From: Stemphylium vesicarium
Lineage: Eukaryota; Ascomycota; Dothideomycetes; Pleosporales; Pleosporaceae
Direction: 5' to 3'
NCBI GenBank assembly: GCA_004380135.1
Contig: QXCR01000004.1
Coordinates: 310,001-374,000, forward strand
DNA: 64,000 nt
Shown here: positions 12,409 through 24,241 of the stretch, one piece after another
Layout of the letters: every line of letters begins with the position of its first letter
Position numbering within the stretch: position 1 is the stretch's first letter
Position numbers and translations under genes: made by a program
Notes under the pieces: model-generated
The model's input: the letters and a program-made list of their open reading frames with translations, nothing else
Database searches by the model: none
Told to the model about the DNA's origin: nothing

Positions 12409-13544
12409 TCACTCCCATCGAGTTGCCTTCTTCAACGGCTTTTCCCAATCCTTGATGTGGTCTGAGATGACCCTCGCAGCTTGGTCAGCCGTAAAGTTGC
12501 GTCCGATAGCTTCAACGAAATCGCCTTCAGGATCTGTGCGTGTTGTTAGCTCACACTCCTTCATCCATCTCATGTTCCGCTGAGCTTACCCATCAGATAA
12601 AAGTAAATGCTGTGGTCAACCAAGTAGTCCTGTCCGGGCTTGACACTGCTCGGTGTGCTAAAGTAGACTCGGTATGCCTTGCAGGTATCCTTGATCTGAT
12701 CGTACTCGCCCGTCAAGCCGATAAAGTCTGGGTGAAATTCGGCCAAATATTCCTTGAGCACCTTGGGGTTGTCGCGTGCCGGGTCGCAGGTGATCATAAG
12801 GGGTAGGAGGACGTCGCCGCATTCGGCCTTGACCTTGTCATACATAAGAGCCATCTTATCGAGTTCGTCGGGACAGATATCGGGGCAATGAGTGAAGCCA
12901 AAGTAGACCTACACCATTATCGTCAGGGGGCTTGTTCCAAAAGATGGGAATGGTGCTGGCTTACCAATGAATATTTGCCTAGCATGTCCTCATTGCTGAA
13001 GGGCTGTCCGGTATGATCGATGAGTTGAAAAGGTCCACCAACTTTGGGCTTCCCCATTCCTTTTGTCTGCTCCGCTATGCGCTTTCGTGCCAGGCGCTCC
13101 TTCTCGTATGTGAAATAGGCCCATAATCCTCCGCCAGCTGCGACGAAGAGGATGGCTGCAGTAAGATTGAATGGCTGAATACAGTGTCAGCTTTTGATCC
13201 AAGACTAAATTGCTCTTTCCTTCCAGAATACAGGTTTGGGGAATTGTAGAACATACCCCGCCCTTGTTCCTTGCTCGGATTTGATCTATCGTCTTGAGCG
13301 CCTTTCGTGACGTTGATTGCGCAAAAGTCCGTGTCTGGCCTCGGTTACTACTCGCAACCTTTCCGCTACCATTTTGCGCTCTTTGCAATTCCCTCAGACA
13401 TGTTGTGTTCCGTGCCGTTGCATTCCGTTGTGACGCGAGCGAGTTCAATATGCTTGATGCAAAGGTCCGCTGCGAGATGCGCGCTGCCGGTGCATTCTTC
13501 AAATTCCTCGTGGCTGTGACCAAGCATCTGCTCGGGGTGGACAT
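12409..13544 (-). CDS. SCO1: Sco1-like mitochondrial copper chaperone for cytochrome c oxidase
   Basis: 313 residues in four exons: 13544-13257, 13174-12965, 12908-12590, 12533-12409. The first ~95 residues are rich in Ser, Arg, Ala and Gln and look like a mitochondrial presequence. A membrane segment follows (about 97-119, PFNLTAAILFVAAGGGLWAY), then the thioredoxin-like Sco domain with the copper-binding CPDIC (Cys174, Cys178) and the ligand His in VDHSIYF (His265). Sco1 sits in the inner membrane and delivers copper to the CuA site of Cox2. All key residues are present and the length is normal (yeast Sco1 is close to 300). The gene lies head-to-tail with the RWD-protein gene upstream and converges with the oxidase-hydrolase gene. 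Confidence 0.95.
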
Positions 13545-14538
13545 TTCGATCGTGTTGTTCCGGTGAGAAGGGCGACGTGGTGTGGCGGAATGATGGTGTG
13601 GGATACTTTTCTGACAATTCGAGATGCGATGTCAGCGCACGGACCTGCCTCGAATGACATCGGGCATGACATGCCCGCACAGCTTCCGATCCGGATCTCG
13701 AATGGTCACAGCATTGACTCTGCTTAGGTAGAATCTCACCAACACAATAGTGAGCGCTTTTTTGAAACTTTGGGAAATAAGTAGAGGGGATATGTAAGCA
13801 ACAATAAGGGATGTGTCTTGTTTATTAAGAACATATGATAATTGTGGCGTTAAACATTCCCGTGGATCTCATACTGCAAGCTAGAATGCACCTGAAGAGA
13901 ATCGAGGAGATCATTCTGCCAAACAGTACTTCGAAAATATGTTCGTCTGGCAAAAGCAATAGTTTGAATGGCACGTGCTGCTCCAATGGACTGGATGTCC
14001 GTTGCCGAAAAGTAGACCAACGCGCATAGACGCAAAAAGGTACCAAATGTTAGTATGGAGGTTGCTATTCTTCAACTTGCTGTTCGGCAGCATAATGCAA
14101 GCAGCGCGAAAAAAAAACCCGGAAACCACCTATGCTTGTGTGCTTTGCTCGTCGCATGATGCCCTCTATGCCGTACTTTCCGTCTCTTCGCTGTCTAGCT
14201 TGACGCTTGCACGTGCAAGAATGATGTTTGTAGAAACCTTGGGAATCTCGCGCTCGCTATGGAAATGGTCACTAGGATGATGTGTGTGCTTTTTTGTAGC
14301 AAGATAGGCATCTACTGGAAACATTGCACGGCCAAAGTAATGCTACTACTCGAGACGGGTTTCCTGCGTCCAGGTGCCTTGTATAGAATCAGACCAAAAG
14401 GGACGGCCAAGATACCTCATTAACATAATAAGCGGGGATCGCTATGAGGCGCTGCGTTGGTGAGTATTACAAGAGGTTACGGCCCTACCTCCAGTAATCA
14501 GGTAAAAAGAAAATTGTTGTCATCCCGTATCTCGAAAC
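13545..14538. other. Gene-free stretch between Sco1 and the RWD-protein gene
   Basis: About 1 kb holding the Sco1 promoter and the 3' flank of the RWD-protein gene, both on the minus strand. Overlapping short frames around 13825-14280 have no homology I recognise. There is one CACGTG at about 13972 and an A9 run near 14110. I see no RNA gene. Confidence 0.5.
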
Positions 14539-15276
14539 TTATTTGATGCCGACAGCCTTTAAAAACTCCTCTTTCCGCTTACTGCTGAGGCCATCTTCGA
14601 CCTCGACACCCTTTACGATTTCGCTCATACTCTCCACTTCTTTGACACCTGTGCCGTGTGCAAACTGCCAAACCTCATCTTCCTCGTATCGCACCTGGAA
14701 CGCCTGCCAATTCTGCGCCTTGAGCAGATTGACATGCTCCGTGACAGAGGACGACGGGCCCGAGTAGACGAGAACGCCCGGATAACCAGGCTTAGTGAGA
14801 CCTGATACTGGAGGAGTGGAAGGCGGAGGTGAGAGGGCGAGCTTTCGTTTGTTGGTATTTAGAAGATGGTGTAGCCAGACGATGACCGTTTTAGGGGTAT
14901 ACGAAGCGTCGCTGGCACTTGCCGTTGGGCCACCATTTTGTTCAATCGGGGTTGATAGAGAAGAAGCAGATTCGAGGAGTTGCTGAAAGGCAGCGATGAT
15001 GGCATCCAGCGCTTCCTCTCCCTCAGTCAAAGCTAGCTCTCTTACAGCATTCTTTGTTTGCGCCCGCAGATCGTTCTTGGTTGCATCGGTTGCTAAGATG
15101 ATGTCCGGCAATCCTGATTCCGGATACGTCTCCGGTAACCGAAGAAGGAATGAAGCATGACGGTCATTGGCGAACTTTAACTCGCGTGAGTTGGGATCGT
15201 AGTGCGTCTGGTCGGGATACATGGCCTCTAGTAGCTCCAGCTCTGTTTCAAGGCGGGTGGGTCCTCGGTTTGACAT
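14539..15276 (-). CDS. RWD domain and DUF1115 protein (RWDD2-like)
   Basis: Single-exon gene of 245 residues. The N-terminal ~110 residues form an RWD domain with the typical opening LELLEAMYPD and the YPESGLPDI segment (the family's YP...P motif). The C-terminal ~110 residues, with TVIVWLHHLLNTNKRK, PGYPGVLVYSG and LKAQNWQAFQVRYE, match the DUF1115 part found in RWDD2 proteins of animals and fungi. RWD domains are protein-interaction folds related to ubiquitin-conjugating enzymes; the cellular role of RWDD2 proteins is not established. The gene is divergent from CAC2 (starts 883 bp apart). Confidence 0.88.
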   Translation of the reverse strand: MSNRGPTRLETELELLEAMYPDQTHYDPNSRELKFANDRHASFLLRLPETYPESGLPDIILATDATKNDLRAQTKNAVRELALTEGEEALDAIIAAFQQLLESASSLSTPIEQNGGPTASASDASYTPKTVIVWLHHLLNTNKRKLALSPPPSTPPVSGLTKPGYPGVLVYSGPSSSVTEHVNLLKAQNWQAFQVRYEEDEVWQFAHGTGVKEVESMSEIVKGVEVEDGLSSKRKEEFLKAVGIK

Positions 15277-16159
15277 GATGGCGGCTGACTGGTGAGGCGG
15301 AAAATTCGACAGAGCCTTCTCATGCCACGGCAGCTACCAGGGGCTTACAAAGATACGCGCGGTGTTTTTCTCGGCTTCTCTTGCAAGGCAAAAGCCACAG
15401 AGTGGGGATGTGTCTTGGGTGTTCGACTCCACAGTATAGTGATTGCACTGGTGACTTCACGCGATCGCGATCCACACCTGACCCGTGCGTTGATTGCCCT
15501 TGGAGTCCATGGCTGCCAAAAACGATGGGGCGGTAGTGCACGCGGCATATTGATAAGAAACGCAATCCAGTACAAGGTGCATAAGTGGCGTTGTAAGAGA
15601 GTTCGTATCTCGCTTGCGTCTCATGTTCACCTTGCTATCACCAGGATGTTGGAAGAAGAAGTGATGGTAGACTTGCGAGTAGGACAACGGCACATATGAG
15701 GGCTTGCAGGGAGGGTAGCGGCAGGTCAAATACACGTCCAGCCGGCAGCGAATGACTAGTTAGTAAGGAGGGTGTTGTGTCTGGAGCATATGACGGTGAA
15801 ACCAGTCAATTAGGGTTCCTAACTAGGCTAGGAGGAGACGCGGAACGCTCGCGCTTCCAGGTTCGTGTGTGCAGGCGGCCTAGAGACATGGAGCCAACCA
15901 CCCAAGACCCATCAATTGCCTGAAAGACTACCTCTAGCGATCTGCACTCAGCCAAAGAAAACATTGCACATAGGCTGTCAGCTTTCCTTCACTGCAGCTC
16001 TGTCGTGCGCTCTAACAAACCGACACGTTTGGGCACGCATCTCGCAGTCTGACACCACCAAGACCTTTCACCATTCCCTCTGCGCACACGTCTGGATACC
16101 GCCCTCGTGCACCACGCCCTTTTCCCTGACACGGCCCATGAGCCGTATCTTCATCCGCA
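15277..16159. other. Divergent intergenic region RWDD2-like / CAC2
   Basis: Holds both promoters. The forward frame 15292-15699 and the minus-strand frames opposite it show no family features and overlap each other, as expected of chance frames. I see no RNA gene or repeat. Confidence 0.5.
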
Positions 16160-18703
16160 ATGAAGGCAGCTCCGCTTCTGGTCTCCTGGCACAACGAAAA
16201 CGCCCCAATCTACTCGGCTCACTTTGAGCCACACGGCAAAGGACGCCTGGCAACTGCTGGCGGAGACAACAACGTCCGGGTGCGTCGGGGGCAGCAAACA
16301 TGGGCCATGGGCTTCCGCTGACAGGTGAAATAGCTCTGGAACGTCGAGACGCATGGGGAAGAGCGCAAGGTCACTTACCTCTCGACGCTCGTAAAGCACA
16401 CGCAGGCCGTCAACGTAGTACGATGGTGTCCACGAGGTATTTGTATGCCAGCCTTGGACGCGGGCAGCACGGCTAACAGACGCAGGCGAAATGCTCGCGA
16501 GCGCGGGCGACGACGGCAATGTCCTGCTCTGGGTCCCCGCTGAGAACCAAACGACGCACACCAACTTCGAAGAAGGCCTCGAGGACAAAGAGACATGGCG
16601 GGTAAAGGCCATGTGCAGGTCCATAGGCTCCGAAATCTACGACCTCGCCTGGTCTCCAGACGGCGTCTTTTTCATCACGGGCAGCATGGACAACATTGCC
16701 CGCATATACAACGCTCAGACTGGTACGACACCTGCCCTGGCACCACCTCCCCGACCATTGCTCAATAACCTCTAGGAAGCATAGTACGGCAGATTGCCGA
16801 GCACAACCACTACGTTCAAGGCGTGGCCTGGGACCCTCTGAACGAATACATCGCGACCCAGTCGTCCGACCGATCCGTCCATATCTACACGCTCAAGAAC
16901 AAGGACGGCCAGTTCTCCTTGGCCCAGCACAGCAAGGTCACCAAGATGGATCTCCCCGCGCGACGTGTATCTTCCAATAGTCCTGCGCCGCCCGACTTTG
17001 GCGGCCGAGCATCCTTCGTAGGCGACTCTGCACTCGCAATCGGCTCGCCCGTACCGTCGATGCCTGGCACGCCGCAATCGCTAGCCTTGCCGAACATGCA
17101 TCCTCCCCCGACTTCGCACAGCCGCCGATCATCCTTTGGGTCCTCACCCTCGATGCGCCGCTCTGCTTCACCAGCCCCGTCCATGCCGCTGCCCGCCGTT
17201 ATGCCTAACTCTCCAAGTATCAGCAGTATCGGCACCACCGGCGTGCGCAACGCGCCCATATACTTCAACGAGACCCTCACATCCTTCTTCAGGCGTCTCA
17301 CATTCGCCCCTGATGGAAGTCTGCTGTTCACGCCAGCGGGGCAATACAAGGCACTGCACCCGTCGATTGGCGAGGCGAAACCAACTGAAGACATAACCAA
17401 CACTGTGTATATCTACACTCGCGCCGGTCTGAACAAGCCCCCGGTGGCTTACTTGCCGGGCCACAAGAAACCTTCCGTCGCTGTACGTTGCTCGCCTGTG
17501 TATTACACCCTGCGTCAAGCAATCCCTCCCACAAGGCAAATCACCATCGACACCTCCAACATGGATGATGAGATACCTTCTCTACCGGAGCCCTTCATGC
17601 CCTCGAAGCCCCCTACGTCGCACTCGTCCATGGATCCACCACCCATCACAAGTGCGCCGTCTCCTTCGCCAAGCGTGTCGGCACCGTCACCCAAGCCCGC
17701 CGATGGAGACGCACCCACGCCAACTGGACCACCTGCTGGGCCTGCTTCCGCCTTCACACTCCCCTATCGCATGATTTATGCTGTTGCAACACAGGACGCT
17801 ATTCACATCTACGATACACAGCAGCAGAAGCCACTGTGCATAGTTAGTAACTTGCACTTTGCCACCTTCACAGACATTACTTGGTAACGACTATCCTTCG
17901 ACTTCAGTTTGTGCCGTTGCTTACATATATTCAGGTCTAATGATGGCTCTATGCTGCTAATGACGTCTTCCGACGGATTCTGCTCTTCCATCACATTTGC
18001 CCCTGGGGAGTTGGGCGAAAAGTACACCGGACCACTGGCTGTTCATAGCCGACCGCAGCATCCACCTGCTGCCATTAATACTACACCCAGCCAGACTTCA
18101 AACAACTCTACTCCAGTACCCACTCCAACCACTGGAAGCATGCAAATTACGGCAACGGCCATTGCACCCCCAATGCAGAGACAGCCTTCCGCAGGCTTCC
18201 CGGCTTCCCCTAGTTCGTTCGTTCCCGCAAGACCAGGAAGTCCAACTAGGAGCAACTCTGTGTCAAGCATAGCCACGGCATCATCCTTCGCCCCTGGTGC
18301 GGGAGATCAAAGCAACATGAACGCACCCACGCCAGCTATGTCTTCAGTGCCGAGCATAGCAGCGGCCAACTCTGGGCCTGTTCCAATGTGGACACCTCCT
18401 CTTACCCCGGCTCATGGACAGGCTGGCTCACACAGTGCAAGTAGTTCCGTGAGCGGAATTCCAAACGCAGGCCATGTTGGACGCAGAGAGAGCGAGAGAA
18501 GCGAGTCTGAACGTGACGACGGAGTATCCGCATCCAAGAAAAGAGATCTCAATGCTGTCCCAGAAGCCGAGGCTGAAGAAGCGCGAGAGAGCAAGAGGCG
18601 AAGGATTGTACCAACGCCAATCACCATGACAATGGACGGCGATGATGCTATCGCTAGCACCGAGGAAAGCACACCTATGGCACCCACCCCCGGTCAACAA
18701 TAA
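16160..18703 (+). CDS. CAC2: Chromatin assembly factor 1 subunit B (CAC2 / p60), WD40 protein
   Basis: 778 residues in five exons: 16160-16279, 16334-16436, 16486-16722, 16776-17883, 17935-18703. The opening APLLVSWHNENAPIYSAHFE followed by RLATAGGDNNVRLWNVE is the characteristic start of CAF-1 p60/CAC2. WD repeats continue with VVRWCPRGEMLASAGDDG, IYDLAWSPDGVFFITGSMD and YVQGVAWDPLNEYIATQSSD. With the p150 and p48 subunits CAF-1 deposits H3-H4 on newly copied DNA in the nucleus. This copy has long Ser/Pro-rich insertions inside the propeller (about residues 200-280 and 390-460) and a low-complexity C-terminal tail of about 230 residues ending in a basic SKRRRIV patch, a likely nuclear signal. 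The donor of intron 1 is GTGCGT. Confidence 0.93.
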
Positions 18704-19459
18704 ATGTTTCTCGTCATATCAATGTTTTTCGCAGAGCGTCAGTACTGTCAATAGCGTGTTTTCTTTTTCAGCATGGCGTTTCGGATATTAGGTTAGGATT
18801 GCTCCGCCAGCCTTGGCGTTGTTTTTCGGCGATTTACCCAACGGATGTTTCTCTTTGGCGTTGTCCCAGTCAACCTGGTTCATCCAGCTTTTCCATTGTA
18901 CAAAGGTACATGCGTTCATATTCAAGAGATAGGTTACAATCAATGCAGAAGTATAGTCTGGTAGTCACGCCTGCCTCTGGTCGTGTTCGCGCCGCTCGAT
19001 TTCGGAGCTATCTAAAAGTTTTGCAGTGCTGAGGCGATCTCCGCACTCAAACGATTCCTGTGCGATGGTTGCGGAGGCCGACATCCGATTATACAAAACG
19101 TTTACGTGCTAGCACCTTCCTGCGACGGTATCGCCTGCTTTCCAAGAGCTCCAAGCCTGATCGGCCTAATCTGTACCTTGTCACGAACGCACGCTTATCG
19201 CGTGACCAATCACGGCTCGGCCACGACCTCACAGCCGGCTCTCTGATTTGCTACTTCACCCGTTGCATTCGGTGCAAGGCTACAAGAGGCTTGTCCTGTG
19301 ATGCTCATGCCGGCAGGATGATCGATCTACCTACCCCTCGCATGCCCCTCCGTTTGAGTTCTCGTTTGATTTTCTTGCATTACCTGAAGTGTCGCTTGCG
19401 AATCCAACACCAAAACACCGCGTAGAGTACACGAGTACCCAGCACTATTGGACGTCATC
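18704..19459. other. Gene-free stretch between CAC2 and the MFS gene
   Basis: Contains the CAC2 3' flank and the promoter of the MFS transporter. Forward frames at 18799-19032 and 19060-19425 are Arg/Ser-rich without motifs and I do not call them genes. Confidence 0.5.
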
Positions 19460-21258
19460 ATGGAGGAGCCAATCAAGGCTAAAGACAACAAGGTGCAGGA
19501 GCGGGATGTTGAACATCAGCAAGCATATGAGGAAACCAGCAGCTTGGGCAAAGGCGATATTCTCCAACTCGAGCACACCGATCCTGTCTTGAACGCCAAG
19601 ATGCATCTCGTCAACAACGCCATCGATGAGGCAAGTTTACAGACGTGTACAACCACAGAGATGCTTACTGACCTTGCACCTGCAGATCGGTTTCACTAAA
19701 TACCAATGGAAGGTATCCATTCACTGTTCAAACATATTTGGAAGACAACTAATTCCACCAAGCTCTTTGTTCTGAACGGGTTTGGCTATGCAGTGGATTC
19801 GCTTATCCTGCTGATCCAATCTATCATCGCGGGCCAGGCTGCCCTTGAATTTAATCCTTCGTACCCAAATGGTCTTACCATTGCTGCGTATGTCGGTATG
19901 CTGACAGGTGCCCTGTTTTGGGGGTTGACCGCCGATATTATGGGCCGCAAGATTGCATTCAATGTCAGTCTGATCATATGTAGTATCTTTGCAATTGTTG
20001 CAGGTGCAAGCCCAAATTGGGAGGTCTTGGGTCTGTTCGTCTGCCTGAGTGCCTTTGGCGGAGGTGGAAACTTAGTCCTGGACACTGCCGTTTTCTTGGA
20101 GTACTTGCCCAGCTATAGACAGTGGATGCTTACGCTCATGGCAGCCTGGTGGGGTATGATGTGCCTGAAATCAACTCTAACGCTTCGATTCATGATACTG
20201 ATTTACGAACAGGCATCGGTCAGCTCATCGCAGGTTTCTTCGCCTGGGCCTTCATTCCAAACTTCAGTTGTACAGATCCATCTGTCGATCCGACTGCTCC
20301 TCCTTGCACGCGGGCCAACAACCAAGGTTGGCGCTACGTATGGTATTCCTCCGGTGCCCTCGTCTTCGTTATGTCCATTCTGCGGATAACCGTCATCCGG
20401 CTCAAAGAAACACCAAAGTTCCTCGTCGGCGAGGGCAAAGACGCCGAGTGTGTGGAAACACTGCATTCCATTGCCAAACAGTACAATCGCCCCTGCAGCA
20501 TCACCTTGGAACTTATGCAGGAATGCGGAACCACCGAGCGCGCCGCTGGAAGAGAAGGAAAGAGCAAATGGGGAATCGGCGAAGTTGGTATGCATCTGCG
20601 GGGTCTGTACTCGACGAAACGTATCGGCATTTCCACATCCTTGATCTGGCTTTCCTGGACACTTATCGGCCTTGCATACCCGCTATACAACGTTTTCCTT
20701 CCAGCATATCTTGCATCCCGAGGCGCAGCGTTCGGCCAGCCTAGCCCATATATCACGTGGCGCAATTACACGCTCGTCAATTTCAGCGGTATCTGGGGCC
20801 CTGTACTAGCAGGATGGATGTGCGGGACCAAACTAGGGAGGAAATACACAATGGTTGTTGGAGCACTCGTGACGATGGCGTTCTTTTTTGCCTACACGCA
20901 GGTGCGGACTGCCACGCAGAACGTTGCGTTCACGTGCATCATCAACTTTTGCCTCAACATCTACTACGGCACTTTGTACGCATATACGCCCGAGGTCTTG
21001 CCCAGTGCACATCGAGGGACTGGAAATGGTATTGCGATTGGGTGGAATAGGATCATGGGCATCTTGAGTGCCGTGATTGCTACGGTTGCTGATGTAAGTT
21101 CCTTGTTCTGTGTCATGATATGGAACTACAGGCTGACAAGAAATCCTTTTTAGACTGGCACGGCTGTGCCAATTTACATCTGTGCGGCGCTGTACATTTT
21201 CATGGCAGCTATTGCCGCAATATTCCCGTTCGAACCGTATGGGAAGAGAAGCTCTTGA
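19460..21258 (+). CDS. MFS transporter, sugar/organic-anion type (SV2-like)
   Basis: 524 residues in five exons: 19460-19630, 19686-19712, 19763-20153, 20213-21093, 21154-21258. A ~55-residue polar N-terminus precedes 12 predicted membrane segments. IGFTKYQWKLFVLNGFGYAV marks the start of the fold, and GLTADIMGRKIAFN is the loop 2-3 signature (D-x3-RK) of the superfamily. LEYLPSYRQWMLTLM and EVLPSAHRGTGNGIAIGWNR also fit the SV2/SP-like branch. It is a plasma- or vacuolar-membrane secondary carrier; the substrate cannot be told. Intron 1 is a GC-AG intron (donor GCAAGT at 19631), and exon 2 is only 27 bp, so automatic gene callers may miss both. Confidence 0.9.
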
Positions 21259-23152
21259 GAAGGAGCACTAGCATCATACAATTACGTTTGCAATTGAGTA
21301 ATTTTTGGTGGTGTTGGTTGGGCGACCATCTCTCTATTGGCGAATTTTGAGACTCACTTCCTCAACTGAGGACATCCGAGAAGATGCCGAAGGCTCAGAT
21401 ACTGCACCTAGCGTACTAGTTCAACTGGTAAAATGCAAGAATAACATCAACCTTCCCTCAGGGTATGGGCACTTGGGGCATTCAGGGTCAAAGGCATTCC
21501 CTAGATCACATCGCTCACCATGTACAGCTGCGCTACTCCTTATAATAGATTGTTACGGCCTCAGTGGATATGAACGGTTCGAGAAGACAGCACAGATATG
21601 CGGGTGTCTGCGGTCGACGCGTCAGAAAGCGAGACATTATCAAGAGCCGTGTAGGGCTAGTGTTGTGGTACAAGCAAGGACAATTATGCCAAAGTCGCAT
21701 GTTCGAACTTATTTCCGGCCTTATCACAATGTTTCTATAATGGTGGGGTTGGGGTATGTGTTACGCTCTCTTGATAAGAGTAGCACGTTTGATGGAAGTT
21801 TCCTCTACAAGTCTCGTCAAACCCGAAACGCTGGCAAATTTAGGCTAGAGGTCACCTAGATGTCTCTTTCGCCGGCACGGGGTGAAGGCCAATGGTTTCG
21901 GAACCACCAACGCCTCTTAATTGATGCCCGTTTGAACAGACTTTCAGCGCATGCCAACCACTATGTCCAACCGTCGTGTCATAGGCGGAAATACAACAGA
22001 AGGTTAGAGGACAGCCGCAAGTGTCTCGCCCTAGGATGGATGCAAAGTACCGGTTCTGGAGCGGTATATGGGTTGAACGGGTGCCTAGTGCTGACAGGAC
22101 TGATCGACAGCTTCTGGACGGTATAGGCGTGCTACCATGCCCACTCTTCAGCTTCAGCCCAGCGGGTGCGGCAGACTTGAGCTGCTGATGGGTAAGGCTG
22201 AAGTGCCCAGCTGACATTCGATTGGTCTCCCCTCCCAGTCCAGCAAGTCAAAATGCCGTGTCCTCAACGATTTGTACGGCTGGAAGGCATCATGCCTGGC
22301 AACGTTATCAATTAGTGCCTGGCATTGAAAGCTGCAGGGCGCATAGATGGGCGGGGTCGACCAAAGACCGTCAGCAGTGAGTGACGGCGGGTGGATACAC
22401 ATCCTTAATATGGCTGCTGCCCCAAGAGCCTCGTCTCAAGCTGGGGGTATCGCGGTCTATCATCTCATAGGTGTACAGCATAATGATTGCGAAGCTGCAG
22501 TCAGCAATGCTTCCGTTACCCAGGAACAGTTAGAGCTGTCTAGCAAAGACGATGCATTTTCGAATGGCCGCATCAGCATTGGCAAGACGATTCTCACCCA
22601 CGATGCCAACTCAACTAAAGGTCACTGACGGCGGCTTCCTTGTATGCTGCAGACGGACGCCCGACTCTAGGCATGCCGCGTGGATGTTTGATGGCTTCGG
22701 TGTGTATTGGACCGCCAACAGGATGCGAGCCGTGCATGCACGTGTCCCACTACATGTTCGCTTCAGCAGCAATGAGCAGTGGTTAGAGAAACGCCAACTA
22801 AGCAGCCATTTGGCCCCAGACCGTTTACCGGGGTGTGAGATGCATATGCGCTACCAGAGGTCTAGTTGGATCAATGCGGGTTGGGCTGAAGGGCAGCGGG
22901 AGTGAGCAACATCTAAGCTCCACCCCTACCGGTGCGCTGGGATATAAGGTCCAGAGCTTCAGCTGCCCATCGCGTGAAATATCTGAGCCCTTTTTCAGCC
23001 CCAGTGCAGCTTCGCTTCACTACAAGTTCGCCACGATTCGTTGTTGAGTATTGAGTATCATCAGTCAGTACTTAGCAAGCTCGAGTAGCGGGGACCTTGG
23101 CTCCTCCATCGCGCGCTACATCCTTATTTAGCCGCCAACGTCAAAGGCAGCC
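21259..23152. other. Long gene-free stretch upstream of the bZIP gene
   Basis: Nearly 1.9 kb without a gene I can support. Several forward frames (for example 21305-21859, 184 codons, and 22552-22905) exist, but they have irregular composition, no domains and no plausible splice partners. A TATA-like GATATAAGG near 22940 and pyrimidine/purine tracts precede the bZIP start. A non-coding transcript or long regulatory leader is possible but not shown. Confidence 0.45.
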
Positions 23153-24241
23153 ATGGACTACACTTACTTTGGCGCGCCCCAACAGCCCTACAACCAATTC
23201 CTGGGCATGAGTCAACCTTCCTTCGCACACACTGGACTAGACGCGGATACCACGCGGAGCATTGTGAGTATCCTTTTTCAAAGTGTAATGGGTGCTTACC
23301 GCCGCCGCCGCCGCCTCCCCGCAATTCACAGTTGGGTACAACGTGACAATGACTAATCTGGCGTGCTTGCAACCAGGAACCTCTCGACGCCATCTTGTTC
23401 CCGACGTCTTACGATGCCTTTGGTTACAACAACGGCCTGCCGACGCCGCACCAGGGCTCACCAGAAAACGCAGCAGCACACACACCCATGGCTGTAGGCA
23501 GCGTAGACTCGGGCTTAGGCGCGGATCTCGAAGATGGCCGGATGAGCCGGACGCGTAGTAGCAGCGAGGAAAAGGACAACTTGACGCCTGCCCAGAGCAG
23601 GCGCAAGGCACAGAATCGAGCCGCGTATGTTGCTACTGTTGCTTTCCTTTTTCCCCCGGAATCCATGGGTGCCGAAGCTAGAGCTAACGTTCCCCGTGCT
23701 TAGCCAACGCGCCTTCCGCGAGCGCAAAGAACGACACGTAAAGGAGCTAGAGACCAAACTCTCCGCCCTCGAATCCAGCACCCATTCTCTCCAATCAGAC
23801 AACGAGCGTTTGAAAGCCGCTCTGCAGCGCGCTCGCACCGAAAACGAGATCCTGCGTGCCACCAGCGGTCATTCACCCTCGGCTGACTCTCGACCGCTAT
23901 CCGTTAGCTATCCGTCGCCGGGTGCCCATCTCCTCTTGGAAGAGGACGAGAAGGACGACGAGTACAATGTCCAGTCGCTGACCAATGGCAGCGTGGTGAA
24001 TGCTGCTGATAAAGAGCATTCGCGGAGGAAAGCAAAGGGCAAAGAGGTTCCTGCTGCTCAGGCTTGGGACTTGATACAGTCGCATGAGCTTGTCAAACAG
24101 GGCCTGGTTGATGTGGCAGATGTCTGTGAGCGACTCAAGGGCTCGGCCAAGTGTGATGGCCATGGCCCTGTCTTTGAAGAGAGCGCCATTTGGCAGGCGG
24201 TTGAGGAGTCGCGACGCTGTGGAGGCGACGAGCTGATTTGA
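23153..24241 (+). CDS. Yap/PAP1-type bZIP transcription factor
   Basis: 298 residues in three exons: 23153-23263, 23377-23624, 23704-24241. The basic region SRRKAQNRAAQRAFRERKER (split by intron 2 inside the second Ala codon) has the Q-N-R-A-A-Q-R-A-F-R signature of the fungal AP-1-like (Yap/PAP1) group and is followed by a leucine-zipper heptad pattern to about residue 165. The N-terminus MDYTYFGAPQQPYNQFLG and the short length resemble the Fcr3-like subgroup more than Yap1; this assignment is tentative. A C-terminal segment (about 225-298) has spaced Cys residues (CERL, CDGH, RRCGG) but not the full redox Cys-rich domain of Yap1. Such factors act in the nucleus in stress or nutrient responses. 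Intron 1 (113 bp) contains a short GCC repeat. Confidence 0.88.

Noticed and set aside
21305..21859. 184-codon forward frame downstream of the MFS gene
   Set aside because: It starts without a good context and shows no domain, no hydrophobic pattern and no splice partner.
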